The translations under genes and the position numbers were made by a program. Shown here in pieces: positions 1 to 8,728 of a stretch of DNA of 36,759 nucleotides. The notes below the pieces were generated by a model. The model had not been told where the DNA came from. It made no database searches and worked only from the letters and a program-made list of their open reading frames with translations. The stretch is from a virus. How positions within the stretch are numbered: position 1 is the stretch's first letter; every line of letters begins with the position of its first letter. Where the stretch lies: the IMG/VR virus record IMGVR_UViG_3300020401_000038, positions 1-36,759 of that record. One strand, written 5' to 3'.

Positions 1-870
1 ACAGCCCTGTTGTTTCTTCGATGTCTAGATATTACCAAGAAATTGGGGATGATCTCGGAAGGCGTGAACGCATGGCAAAAGCTTGTTACGACGTGTAACA
101 GGATACACCATCATTGTTCTGTCGCCACTAACACATTTCGATGTGCCCACAGAAAACCAAACTTAGCACAAGTACCATCAGATGAAAGATTCAGAAAACT
201 CTTCCAAGCCACTCCTACGAAACAAATGGTTTCAGCTGACCTTAGTGGGATTGAGCTCCGTATGCTTGCTCATTACCTTTCGAGGTACGATAATGGCCGG
301 TATCAACGAATACTTACTACGGGGGATATTCACCAAACTAACGCCGAAAGGATTGGAATCACTAGACGGCAAGTTAAAACTGTTACCTACGCCTTCCTCT
401 ACGGTGCCGGCGACGCCAAGCTTGGATATTCCTTCGATAAACAACTTACAGAAGTAGATGCGAGAAAGAAAGGAAACGATATTCGTAAAGCTTATGTGGC
501 TGCCATTCCGGGTCTTGCGGAGCTGCTACAGGCTTGTCAGAAGTGTAGTCAGAGAGGTTATGCAGTGTCCATCGACGGTCGTCGTATCAGCGTGGACAAA
601 GGGCACAAGTTTCTCAACTACTTACTCCAAGGAAGTGCAGCGACGATCGCAAAAAGATGGATGGTGATTGTGAATGATTGCCTGCCACCTGATGCCCACC
701 AATTATCATTCGTACATGATGAGCTAAACTACGAATGTTACCCAAAATATGCCGATGAATTGGCAAAATGGCTCGAGATCTCCGCTAAATTAGCTGGAGA
801 ATATTACAATCTAAGATGCCCTATCGCAGCTGAAGCTAAAATTGGGCAGACTTGGGCTGACGTACACTAA
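1..870 (+). CDS. T7 gp5-like DNA polymerase, C-terminal part (5' end outside window)
   Basis: Family A replicative DNA polymerase that copies the phage genome. The frame is open from base 1, so the gene enters from outside and only the palm/fingers half is present. Motif A (DLSGIELRMLAHYL, 238-279) supplies the first metal Asp. Motif B (RRQVKTVTYAFLYGAG, 364-411) is the fingers O-helix. Motif C (VHDE, 712-723) gives the second catalytic Asp. The protein ends in a T7-like C-terminus (IGQTWADVH). The exonuclease domain and N-terminus are not in the window. The next gene, an exonuclease, starts 7 bases after the stop, as in the T7 gene 5-6 order. The identification is secure; the true start cannot be seen. 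Confidence 0.96.
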   Translation, partial: TALLFLRCLDITKKLGMISEGVNAWQKLVTTCNRIHHHCSVATNTFRCAHRKPNLAQVPSDERFRKLFQATPTKQMVSADLSGIELRMLAHYLSRYDNGRYQRILTTGDIHQTNAERIGITRRQVKTVTYAFLYGAGDAKLGYSFDKQLTEVDARKKGNDIRKAYVAAIPGLAELLQACQKCSQRGYAVSIDGRRISVDKGHKFLNYLLQGSAATIAKRWMVIVNDCLPPDAHQLSFVHDELNYECYPKYADELAKWLEISAKLAGEYYNLRCPIAAEAKIGQTWADVH

Positions 871-877
871 ATCCACC

Positions 878-1627
878 ATGAAACTACTAATTGATGCAGA
901 CTTCATAGTATATAAATGCTGTGCAGCCTGCGAAACAGAAATAGATTACGGCGAAGACGTTATATTTGTTACATCTAACTTTTCTGACGCATATAAAGCC
1001 GTAACAAACGAAATAGACAAAATAAAACAAAAGTTCGGCGGTTTCAGCCAAACAATACTGTTTTTCTCTGACTCCAAAAATTTTAGGAAAAAAATTTCCC
1101 CAGAATACAAGGGTCATCGAAACAGAAAGAAGCCCTGTGGCTACAAACGAGTTATACGTAACTTAGAGTTACATTATGACCTAATTATCATGCCAGAGTT
1201 AGAAGCTGATGATGCGATGGGCATCTACGCTACACAAAACCTCGGTAACATTATTGTCTCCCCAGACAAAGACATGAGACAGATACCCGGTTTGTTATAT
1301 AACTTAGAAGACTCCATACCTATTACATGGGAAGAGGGTGCAAAGTGGCACCTGATACAGACACTTGCAGGCGATCAGACTGATGGCTACAGTGGTGTGC
1401 CGGGTATTGGTGTAAAGCGAGCAGCTACTCTGTTTGACAAAGAAGGTTACAGCTGGGCTACAGTTGTAAAAGCATTTGAGGATAAAGGATTGACAGAAGA
1501 CGATGCTTTACTCAATGCAAGACTAGCCAGAATACTTACATACAAGGACTATGACTCAAAAAAGCAAGAACCAATCCTCTGGACACCCGAAGAATCCTAT
1601 GCAGTTGACGACGGAACAGGACTTTAA
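878..1627 (+). CDS. T7 gp6-like 5'-3' exonuclease
   Basis: FEN/PIN-family 5' exonuclease of 249 aa; in T7 this enzyme degrades host DNA and removes RNA primers. Acidic metal-binding residues appear in the family order: LIDAD (D6, D8), FFSD (D65), ELEADD (E109, D111, D112), SPDKD (D130, D132) and LAGDQTD (D166, D169). These are followed by the helix-hairpin-helix-like GVPGIGVKRA. The basic arch segment YKGHRNRKK is at residues 78-86. I chose the ATG at 878 because MKLLIDADF is the expected N-terminus; an in-frame ATG at 842 would run into the polymerase gene. It sits directly downstream of DNA polymerase and probably feeds nucleotides to the RNR that follows. Confidence 0.93.
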   Translation: MKLLIDADFIVYKCCAACETEIDYGEDVIFVTSNFSDAYKAVTNEIDKIKQKFGGFSQTILFFSDSKNFRKKISPEYKGHRNRKKPCGYKRVIRNLELHYDLIIMPELEADDAMGIYATQNLGNIIVSPDKDMRQIPGLLYNLEDSIPITWEEGAKWHLIQTLAGDQTDGYSGVPGIGVKRAATLFDKEGYSWATVVKAFEDKGLTEDDALLNARLARILTYKDYDSKKQEPILWTPEESYAVDDGTGL

Positions 1628-1772
1628 GATGAGAGTGATTGAAGATCAGCTCAGAAAGAATTATGATAAAAAGGAGGACGTTATCACCGTCTTCCTTGCA
1701 TTACAAAGACAAAACTACGCATTAACAAATGCACTCAAAGAATTTATAGAAAACAGCACGATTATTTATTAA
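1599..1772 (+). CDS. Small hypothetical protein between exonuclease and RNR
   Basis: A 57-aa charged, helix-prone protein with no recognised domain. It overlaps the exonuclease 3' end by 29 bases and stops 1 base before the RNR alpha start, so it is well packed into the operon. An internal ATG at 1629, two bases after the exonuclease stop and preceded by GGA, would give a 47-aa product and is equally plausible. The alternation of charged and hydrophobic residues (VIEDQLRKNYDKKEDVITVF) suggests one or two amphipathic helices. Function unknown. Confidence 0.6.
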   Translation: MQLTTEQDFKMRVIEDQLRKNYDKKEDVITVFLALQRQNYALTNALKEFIENSTIIY

Positions 1773-1773
1773 A

Positions 1774-3144
1774 ATGTCACAACTAATCTCCCGCACTGGT
1801 CGGGTCCAATCTTGGTTGGATAACCCAGAGTCCCGACTACCTGTGTCATGCACCACCTTCGTAGTTGAAGATAGTATGGAAGGTGCTAATGGTATAGAAG
1901 CTAGCTGGAGGTTCGCATCTCATGCACTACGTTATGGTGCTGGATGTGCTATCCACCTGTCTAAGCTTAGACCAGCAGGGCATACAAATGATAAAGGACT
2001 GGTAGCTACTGGCCCAGTTAGTTTTGGTAAAATATATTCAGCTCTAAATGAAACCTTGAGAAGAGGTGGAGCTTACAAGAACGGTGCTATCGTATTGCAC
2101 CTAGACCTATCCCACCCAGATGTAGGATCTTTTATAAGAGCCTCAAGATCTGAGTTGCCTTGGGTTAAAAGATGTGTCGACATCGACGATGAGATGTGGG
2201 CATTTGCAAATCAAGAAACAAAGGATGACTTAATTTATGGAATCAAATCAGGAGACATCTGGCTCAACAAAATCAAGTACACCGAATCCGGGGAGCGTAT
2301 CTATGGAAACGTCTGTCTTGAAGTATACTTGCCCTCACGTGGGACTTGCTTGCTACAGCATGTCAATCTCGGTGCCTGTACTCTCGACAACCTACAAGAG
2401 GCTTTCGTATCAGGCATGTCCCAGTTGTGTGATCTCCATGGCCGGACAGGTGTTGGAGAATCTGGAGAATACCTTGCCCCAGAAGTCGATAGACAAGTCG
2501 GGCTTGGAGTGTTGGGTCTTGCCAACTTCCTCAGACGTTACAATATCTCCTACGAAGAGTTCGGAGAAGCACTTAGAAAAGTTAACCAAGGATATTCAGC
2601 AAACAACGCAGCTGGACTTGCCGCTTGGGAACTAAACAAAGCTATCTTTGAAGCAGCACAGATAGCAAGACAAAATAATATGGTAAGGGCGTTCGCTATT
2701 GCACCCACTGCCAGCTGCAGCTATCGCAGTAAAGACCTAGACGGCTTTACATGCACACCCGAGATAGCACCACCAATAGCTAAGACCGTAGACAGAGACT
2801 CCGGCGAGTTCGGAGTAGAAAGAGTAGACTACGGAGACGTTGAGATAGCAAGTGAAGTAGGATGGGACGCATACAAGCGTGTAGCAGACGAAATCATGAC
2901 AATGCTCGATAGGACAGGATTGCTTCATGGCTACAGCTTTAACAGCTGGAGTGATGTAGTTACATACAATGAAGCTTTTATAGAGGACTGGTTAGAAAGT
3001 TCACAGACCTCACTATATTATTCTCTCCAAGTTATGGGCGACGTACAAGATAAGTCTGATGCTTATGCAGCACTGGCAGATACTGACGTCGAAGATTACT
3101 TGGCAGGGATACTTGAAACCACATCATGCGACTGCCAACAATGA
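1774..3144 (+). CDS. Ribonucleotide reductase alpha subunit (cyanopodovirus type, class I-like)
   Basis: Catalytic subunit reducing ribonucleotides to deoxyribonucleotides for phage DNA synthesis; 456 aa, shorter than cellular NrdA and without an ATP-cone. The three active-site cysteines are visible: C26 (LPVSCTTF), the thiyl-radical C181 in NVCLE with E183, and C202 in VNLGAC. The finger loop reads APTASCS (about 310-316). Tandem tyrosines Y415-Y416 in SLYYS match the class I radical-transfer pair, and a C-terminal CxC (C452, C454) could relay electrons. Phage genes of this kind were long labelled B12-dependent class II; the YY pair and the beta-like gene next door argue for class I. The stop overlaps the next ATG (ATGA). 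Confidence 0.92.
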   Translation: MSQLISRTGRVQSWLDNPESRLPVSCTTFVVEDSMEGANGIEASWRFASHALRYGAGCAIHLSKLRPAGHTNDKGLVATGPVSFGKIYSALNETLRRGGAYKNGAIVLHLDLSHPDVGSFIRASRSELPWVKRCVDIDDEMWAFANQETKDDLIYGIKSGDIWLNKIKYTESGERIYGNVCLEVYLPSRGTCLLQHVNLGACTLDNLQEAFVSGMSQLCDLHGRTGVGESGEYLAPEVDRQVGLGVLGLANFLRRYNISYEEFGEALRKVNQGYSANNAAGLAAWELNKAIFEAAQIARQNNMVRAFAIAPTASCSYRSKDLDGFTCTPEIAPPIAKTVDRDSGEFGVERVDYGDVEIASEVGWDAYKRVADEIMTMLDRTGLLHGYSFNSWSDVVTYNEAFIEDWLESSQTSLYYSLQVMGDVQDKSDAYAALADTDVEDYLAGILETTSCDCQQ

Positions 3145-3857
3145 ACCCCTACGAAAAATTATTATCAAGAAAAAGAACATGGACACCAGTTGTCCCAACA
3201 AAAGGCGAGGTAAAATACGGTGCTGAAGAAACCATCAAACGTGCTCTCGCAATACGTCATATGGAGCTACCAGTTGGAGACTTTATTGCTCAAGGCTTGG
3301 AGAAGGAGGTTCCGCATTCAGCGAGGACACTTCTTCAGTCAAACGTTAAAGACGAGATTAAACATGATCTCGCTTTGGGCTACATTGTTGACGCCCACGG
3401 TGCCGACCCTCAATCAGAACTGGAGGCAATAAGATTACGTGACGCTTGGATTGCACACCCTGACCATACTATCACAAAAGCTCTCGTTGCAGAGCGAGCT
3501 ATATTTTTTGTTCTACTGCCTTTCTTTAGGTTTAATGGTGATGCTGCTCTCAGAACAGTATCAGCTGATATATCCCGAGATGAACAGGTCCACGTGGCAA
3601 CGAACAGCTTGGTTTGCCGTGAGCTCGGTCTTAATCCTTCTCCTAGTTTGGACAAACTTCGGAAGGCAACTATCAATTGGATAGTACAACCACTAGGTAT
3701 AAATACTACTGATAAATATTTGGACAAAAAATTTTGGCTGGATGCGAGCGATCAGTTAATGTATCAAGGGAAAGCCCCACAGTTTTCCGACACAAGAGCA
3801 GCTCGTATGCCAGCATTCTTTGAACATGCAAACACCAACCTCCCACAATATGCTTGA
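3141..3857 (+). CDS. Ribonucleotide reductase beta-like subunit (ferritin-like metal protein)
   Basis: A 238-aa, mostly helical protein placed as the partner of the preceding alpha subunit. Ferritin-like dimetal ligands are visible: DEIKH (E72, H75), VAERA (E118) and RDEQVH (E148, H151). It is much shorter than cellular NrdB (about 320-375 aa). In Escherichia coli NrdB the radical Tyr lies four residues after the first His ligand; here that position is Leu79, so a canonical tyrosyl radical is not expected. This fits a Mn- or Fe/Mn-type cofactor, which is an inference. I chose ATG 3141 for the ATGA overlap with alpha; an in-frame ATG at 3126 would add five residues. Confidence 0.82.
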   Translation: MNPYEKLLSRKRTWTPVVPTKGEVKYGAEETIKRALAIRHMELPVGDFIAQGLEKEVPHSARTLLQSNVKDEIKHDLALGYIVDAHGADPQSELEAIRLRDAWIAHPDHTITKALVAERAIFFVLLPFFRFNGDAALRTVSADISRDEQVHVATNSLVCRELGLNPSPSLDKLRKATINWIVQPLGINTTDKYLDKKFWLDASDQLMYQGKAPQFSDTRAARMPAFFEHANTNLPQYA

Positions 3858-4023
3858 GTCCATCATCGGACCAACCATTAGTTCTATACAAGTAGAGCTA
3901 GAAGAAACATTCCCACCCGTTAACCCACATCCGAAGCAGAACATCAGCGAAGTCATGTACCTAGCTGGTCAACGCTCGGTGGTCGAGTGGTATAACAAAA
4001 GAGTAGCTAAGGATGAGAATTGA
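3850..4023 (+). CDS. Small conserved-looking hypothetical protein
   Basis: A 57-aa protein starting at an ATG that overlaps the RNR beta stop by 8 bases. Its own stop overlaps the next gene by 11 bases. It is amphipathic and mixed charged, with a C-terminal stretch containing MYLAGQRSVVEWYNKR that resembles short helical proteins seen ahead of the head genes in other podoviruses. No catalytic motif, signal peptide or membrane segment is visible. An in-frame ATG at 3820 would give 67 aa but deeper overlap. Function unknown. Confidence 0.68.
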   Translation: MLESIIGPTISSIQVELEETFPPVNPHPKQNISEVMYLAGQRSVVEWYNKRVAKDEN

Positions 4024-4447
4024 AAAGATACATCCATGGCAATTGCCACGTACATGGCATCACATCAAACCTTTAATTGACAAAGCACTAGCACATAGTC
4101 TCGGTGAGCGGCTAGCGTCAGACATGCTCGAAGACTTAATGAACGATCAGCTCTGGATGCTAGCAGGCATCGACGAACAAGGGGACTTGGCTGGAGTAAT
4201 AGTAGCTGAAGAGGTTGTACACGCTCAAAAGAAAGAGCTGTATGTACACGCTTGGGCTACTCAGACTGGCTATGGCTACGATGAATGGGCTGATCTATTT
4301 GAACAGTCACTGTTTGATATAGCATATGACACAGGCTGTCATTATATATCTACAATGTGTCGTAAAGGATTAGCCAAAAAGATGGTAACAAAACATGGAT
4401 GGAATGAATCATATTCTGTCGTAAGTAAACCCGTACCAATGGAGTAA
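4013..4447 (+). CDS. Hypothetical protein, possible GNAT-like fold
   Basis: A 144-aa protein with an AAGG ribosome-binding site just before ATG 4013. The layout (N-terminal helices, GDLAGVIVAEEV strand pair, KKELYVHAWAT strand, a helix, then YISTMCRKGLAKKMVTKHGW) resembles small GNAT acetyltransferases and the acetyltransferase-like proteins found beside the portal genes of other phages. No clear acetyl-CoA loop (R/Q-x-x-G-x-G/A) is present, so activity is uncertain. It precedes the head-assembly block. Confidence 0.72.
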   Translation: MRIEKIHPWQLPRTWHHIKPLIDKALAHSLGERLASDMLEDLMNDQLWMLAGIDEQGDLAGVIVAEEVVHAQKKELYVHAWATQTGYGYDEWADLFEQSLFDIAYDTGCHYISTMCRKGLAKKMVTKHGWNESYSVVSKPVPME

Positions 4448-4451
4448 ATAA

Positions 4452-6281
4452 ATGGGTGGAGGAAACAAAGGCGGCTCAAAAGGCGGCGGAGGATCTAACA
4501 GGAAACTTAATAAGGTTCAGCAGAGATTTAAGCAACGTGAATCAATGGGCTTAAGTGGACTGACTGGACTAAAGAAAGGTACAGAAAAGAAAGGTAAGAA
4601 GAGTACCATTGGAATCTACAGGCAGTACCAGAAAGATAGCTTACAGGGTAGGCTTGGTAACGAAAAAGCCGCTGCAAGAAAAGCAGAAGTAGATAGCGAT
4701 GTAAGAGATATAAAAGCAGCTGCAACAGCAAGGAACAATCTCTCAATAGATTCAGCCAACTTTGGCATGAAGGCTAATCCTTTTAGCCAACAATACAATG
4801 AAGCTGGTAGAAATGAACTGAGTGGTGGGCTAGATTTCGCTAAGTACACCACAGAAGATTTTCATAATGTTAAAAATTACCACGAAAAATTAAAGAATGA
4901 TCCTCTGTATAAAGCGAAGCCTTATGAAAAAGATTCTCTTTTTAGACAGTATGGAAAACAAGTTTTTAATTTTAATGACTCAGGTACTTTACTAGCAGGG
5001 GGAGAGCCTTCTGCATGGCAGCAGAGAGAAGATGCTAGAAATATTTTAAGGTCTGGAATACCTATCGATCCGGTGCAGAGAGATAAGCTGATACAGCAAG
5101 CAACTATGCCGCTTAAAAAAGCTGATGCTTCAACGACTACTGATAGCAGTTTAACGGCAGCAATGGGCATAGACGGTTTAGGCAGTCTTACAGGTATCAA
5201 AGCAGTATCTAGTGACTATGATGCCGGAAGTACTGCATACGCTATGCGAACAGGAGACTTTGACCCAGCTTCTTATGCAAGATTTAAAGAATCACAAAAG
5301 AAAAATTTGTTTGGGTTGAACCTTGGTAATACAGGAGCCAAAGCTAGCCTTGAAAATAACACAGGGAGAGCTCTTACAAAAATGTCACAGCTCAAGGATA
5401 AAGGTATAGAAAGAAATGCAGAGAACGATGCAGCAATTAATAATAAACTTTCAAGTCTCTATAATTTTTCTAAGAAAATACCGTTTGGTATAGGAAAGAG
5501 TATAGAAAGAAACGTAGAAGCAAACAAACCTTTCTTTAATAGATTAAATGTAGACACTCCAAGAGCAAACAAACTAACTATATCTGATTATATTGCTAAC
5601 TTAGATAACATGCCTGATAGTACACGGAGAGCTCTAAAAGTTATTGGTACTGACAATCCAAACGTTCCTAACAAATGGGGGATGGAATTCGCTGCTGATG
5701 CATTTGGTACTGTCAATCCTTTTAATAAGGATTTTGTAAAGGCACAAGATCAGTCATGGACAAAACCAATACAAGCTATAACTAACAATTTTTTATCTGG
5801 TGCGTCAAAGAATGTATTCCAAGAGGCTGCTAATGACGTTGGTGCTACAGGTAATTTAAGTGCGGCTGAGGGTATAGACATAGCAAGAGCTACGATGAAA
5901 AATGTACAGACTCCAAATACTCTAGCAAATTATGAAGTAACTAAACTACAAGATCTTGCTGAGAAATATGGTGGTGGTACATTAAGACCTACTCCTAGTA
6001 CAATATTTCGAGGTTTAAGAAGAGGAGGAGGAGGAGCATCCCGTAGTGGGTTACAATCATTACCTCAAAGCGGTGGTGGGAATCGACCTTTACCTCTACC
6101 TCTACTTGAAGAGAAACCTAAAATTATACCACAGACAGGAACAGATAATAAAGAACTTCAAAACTTACAACAACAATCATATCTAAACACATTAATGATG
6201 ATACAAAATGATCCTCGCTTTATGTATGCCAAGGGCACACCCCTATCATATAAGCGATCATTTAATAGACGTTACTTTTAA
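4452..6281 (+). CDS. Large hypothetical protein upstream of the portal, probably virion-associated
   Basis: A 609-aa protein with a low-complexity glycine-rich N-terminus (MGGGNKGGSKGGGGSNRK), a basic Lys/Arg segment to about residue 75, a largely helical middle and a second Gly/Arg-rich stretch near residues 520-545. It ends in an aromatic/basic tail (SYKRSFNRRYF). It starts 4 bases after the previous stop and ends 6 bases before the portal gene. I recognise no enzyme motif. Position, size and disordered basic ends suggest a capsid-interior or DNA-associated structural protein, which is inference. It has no counterpart in T7 at this position. Confidence 0.82.
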   Translation: MGGGNKGGSKGGGGSNRKLNKVQQRFKQRESMGLSGLTGLKKGTEKKGKKSTIGIYRQYQKDSLQGRLGNEKAAARKAEVDSDVRDIKAAATARNNLSIDSANFGMKANPFSQQYNEAGRNELSGGLDFAKYTTEDFHNVKNYHEKLKNDPLYKAKPYEKDSLFRQYGKQVFNFNDSGTLLAGGEPSAWQQREDARNILRSGIPIDPVQRDKLIQQATMPLKKADASTTTDSSLTAAMGIDGLGSLTGIKAVSSDYDAGSTAYAMRTGDFDPASYARFKESQKKNLFGLNLGNTGAKASLENNTGRALTKMSQLKDKGIERNAENDAAINNKLSSLYNFSKKIPFGIGKSIERNVEANKPFFNRLNVDTPRANKLTISDYIANLDNMPDSTRRALKVIGTDNPNVPNKWGMEFAADAFGTVNPFNKDFVKAQDQSWTKPIQAITNNFLSGASKNVFQEAANDVGATGNLSAAEGIDIARATMKNVQTPNTLANYEVTKLQDLAEKYGGGTLRPTPSTIFRGLRRGGGGASRSGLQSLPQSGGGNRPLPLPLLEEKPKIIPQTGTDNKELQNLQQQSYLNTLMMIQNDPRFMYAKGTPLSYKRSFNRRYF

Positions 6282-6287
6282 TTAATC

Positions 6288-7847
6288 ATGACAGCAAAAT
6301 CTAGGTATGATAATTTATCCAGTGATCGTTCCCAGTTTCTAACAGAAGCGGAAGACGCAACTAAACTTACACTACCATATCTTATTCGAGGACACGAAGA
6401 TTACTCAAAAGGTATGAAACAACTGAAGACACCTTGGCAGTCCGTGGGGGCTAAAGGAGTTGTAGCGTTAGCATCAAAGCTATCTCTATCTCTCGTCCCT
6501 CCACAGACAAGCTTCTTTAAGCTACAGCTAGATGAGTCTCAGTTAGGACAGGAGTTTGGTCCGGAAATAAAATCAGAACTTGACTTATCCTTTGCAAAGA
6601 TAGAGCGTACAATCCTTGACGCTATCGCTGCATCAGATGATCGTGTAGTAATACACCAAGCATTACAACATCTAGTTGTAGGTGGTAATGCTCTTATCTT
6701 TATGGGCAAGACAGGACTGAAGCTATATCCTCTTAACCGCTACGTGATAGAACGAGATGGCAACGGCGACGTGATTGAAATTATCACAAAAGAAAGTATT
6801 AATAAAGATCTCATTCCAAACTACGATGAGATTAAACCAAACGTACCATACAACATGGATGAAGACGAAGACAGTGAAGAGTGTGATGTATTCACTCACG
6901 TCAAGCGTGACAACAACAGGTTTGTATGGCATCAAGAAGTCCACGATAAAGTACTACCCAACTCACAGGGTAAATCACCGGTTGACAGCACACCATGGCT
7001 ACCACTCCGATTCAATACAGTAGACGGAGAAGCTTATGGTCGTGGTAGAGTCGGTCAATTTATAGGAGATCTGAAGTCTTTAGAGGCATTGTCTCAGGCC
7101 ATCGTAGAAGGCTCTGCAGCAGCTGCTAAAGTTGTTTTTGTAGTATCACCCTCAAGCACTACCAAACCACAGACTCTTGCGACTGCAGGCAACGGAGCGA
7201 TCGTTCAAGGACGACCCGATGATATAGGTGTAGTACAAGTTGGAAAGACAGCTGATTTTGCTACGGCATTACAGCACATGCAGACCCTCGAGAAGCGGTT
7301 GAACGAAGCGTTCCTGATCCTGTCAGTTCGGCAGTCAGAACGTACAACAGCTGAAGAGGTACGTATGACACAGATGGAACTCGAACAACAATTGGGTGGA
7401 CTCTTTGGGCTCCTGACTGTAGAGTTCCTCGTACCTTACCTCAATAGAAAACTTAGTATCTTCCAGAAGACAGGAGAGATTCCACGTATACCCAAGGGTA
7501 TGGTGAAACCTATCATCGTAGCTGGTATAAATAGTCTAGGTAGAGGACAAGATGTACAAGCATTAGGTGGCTTCCTACAAACTATTGCACAAACAATGGG
7601 ACCAGAAGCTATCACTACATATATTAATCCGGAAGAGGTTATCAAAAGACTTGCAGCAGCACAAGGTATTGATGTATTAAATCTAGTTAGATCAATGCAA
7701 GAAGTACAACAAGAAGAGCAGCAAGCAATCGAACAGGAAGCTGAAATGGAAGCACTCAGAGCTACTCCAAATCTCATGAAAGCTCCTGTTTTTGACCCTA
7801 GCAAGAATCCGGAAGCAGCACAATTAACACAACAACCACCACAATAA
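6288..7847 (+). CDS. T7 gp8-like portal (head-tail connector) protein
   Basis: A 519-aa dodecameric portal through which DNA is packaged and ejected; T7 gp8 is 536 aa. Family features include the N-terminal RYDNLSSDRSQFLTEAEDAT, the LTLPYLI segment, LVPPQTSFFKL, and the helical C-terminal half with ERTTAEEVRMTQMELEQQLG. The C-terminus is acidic and Gln-rich (QEEQQAIEQEAEMEAL), as often seen in this family. It is followed 1 base later by the scaffold gene, as in T7 genes 8-9. Confidence 0.95.
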   Translation: MTAKSRYDNLSSDRSQFLTEAEDATKLTLPYLIRGHEDYSKGMKQLKTPWQSVGAKGVVALASKLSLSLVPPQTSFFKLQLDESQLGQEFGPEIKSELDLSFAKIERTILDAIAASDDRVVIHQALQHLVVGGNALIFMGKTGLKLYPLNRYVIERDGNGDVIEIITKESINKDLIPNYDEIKPNVPYNMDEDEDSEECDVFTHVKRDNNRFVWHQEVHDKVLPNSQGKSPVDSTPWLPLRFNTVDGEAYGRGRVGQFIGDLKSLEALSQAIVEGSAAAAKVVFVVSPSSTTKPQTLATAGNGAIVQGRPDDIGVVQVGKTADFATALQHMQTLEKRLNEAFLILSVRQSERTTAEEVRMTQMELEQQLGGLFGLLTVEFLVPYLNRKLSIFQKTGEIPRIPKGMVKPIIVAGINSLGRGQDVQALGGFLQTIAQTMGPEAITTYINPEEVIKRLAAAQGIDVLNLVRSMQEVQQEEQQAIEQEAEMEALRATPNLMKAPVFDPSKNPEAAQLTQQPPQ

Positions 7848-7848
7848 T

Positions 7849-8625
7849 ATGGCAGAAACATTCACAATGGAAAGCCAGCCAGAAGTTACTAGCGTTGACA
7901 GCCTCTCTGCTGAAGAACAAGATTCTTTAAAAGTTGGAGAGGTAATGCAAGAGGCTCAGGACAATCTACTGGCCGGTAAATATAAGAACGCAGAAGAATT
8001 AGAAAAAGGATATTTAGAACTTCAACAGAAACTAAGTAAGGCTGAACAACCAGCTGAAGCTACTGAAGAGGAAGCTACCCAAGAACCACCAGCTGAAACT
8101 AGCATTCTTGATGCCTTATGGGAAGAAGCTACATCTGGTAAAGAGTATAGTAAAGAGACTCTTGAAAAATTAGAGAGTATGAGTGCTACAGAATTGGCAC
8201 AGTTATACTTAGATGAAAGACAAAAAGGTAATGATGCACCGTCAGCAGAGACACGAGACTTTACCGAGTCTGACATACAACAACTAAAAGGTATTGTTGG
8301 TGGTGAAAAGAACTACGAGAACATGCTTAAGTGGGCTCAGGGTAGTTTAAATGCACAAGAGATAGACATGTTTGATGCAGTTATGCAACGTGGTGATCCA
8401 CTTGCTGCATTCTTTGCTGTTCGTTCTCTTGCTTATGCATACAATGATGCAGTAGGATACGACGGTAATATGGTACAAGGTAAAGCACCCAAACAAAGTA
8501 ACGATCAATTCCGTAGCCAAGCAGAAGTTGTGAAGGCTATGTCTGATCCACGCTACGATAACGACCCAGCATATCGTAAAGATGTGATGGATAAACTCAC
8601 ACGATCTCCAAACGTAAATTTCTAA
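7849..8625 (+). CDS. T7 gp9-like scaffolding / capsid assembly protein
   Basis: A 258-aa acidic, highly helical protein rich in Glu/Gln/Ala (EEATEEEATQEPPAE segments, about residues 65-85), with the basic short C-terminus (DKLTRSPNVNF) typical of scaffold tails that contact capsid. It is expected to direct procapsid assembly and then leave the head. It lies between portal and capsid as in T7 (gp9, 307 aa). Its TAA shares an A with the ATG of the next small gene. Confidence 0.92.
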   Translation: MAETFTMESQPEVTSVDSLSAEEQDSLKVGEVMQEAQDNLLAGKYKNAEELEKGYLELQQKLSKAEQPAEATEEEATQEPPAETSILDALWEEATSGKEYSKETLEKLESMSATELAQLYLDERQKGNDAPSAETRDFTESDIQQLKGIVGGEKNYENMLKWAQGSLNAQEIDMFDAVMQRGDPLAAFFAVRSLAYAYNDAVGYDGNMVQGKAPKQSNDQFRSQAEVVKAMSDPRYDNDPAYRKDVMDKLTRSPNVNF

Positions 8626-8726
8626 TGCCAAAAGTAAACGGAAAAAAATTCCCCTACACAGCAGCAGGGAAGAAAGCAGCAAAGACAGCTGCTAAAAAAA
8701 CTGGAAAAAAAATTAAGAAGTACTAG
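8625..8726 (+). CDS. 33-aa Lys/Ala-rich basic protein
   Basis: The ATG overlaps the scaffold stop (TAATG), giving a 33-codon frame ending at TAG 8724. The product begins MPKVNGKKFPYTAAGKKAAK and continues as Lys/Ala/Thr-rich sequence. Roughly 40% of residues are lysine and acidic residues are absent, suggesting a nucleic-acid or capsid-interior binding peptide. Similar tiny KKFPYT-type proteins are, to my recollection, widespread beside head genes in marine phages. The tight overlap and ordered basic composition support a real gene despite its size. Confidence 0.72.
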   Translation: MPKVNGKKFPYTAAGKKAAKTAAKKTGKKIKKY

Positions 8727-8728
8727 CT

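Noticed and set aside
3439-3684. Hydrophobic 81-aa + strand ORF inside the RNR beta gene
   Set aside because: Fully inside a well-supported gene in another frame; membrane-like composition is a by-product of the helical host frame.
7436-7861. 141-aa minus-strand ORF, Cys-rich, opposite the portal gene
   Set aside because: Cysteines arise from reverse reading of Gln/Ala codons (GCA repeats); no independent support.
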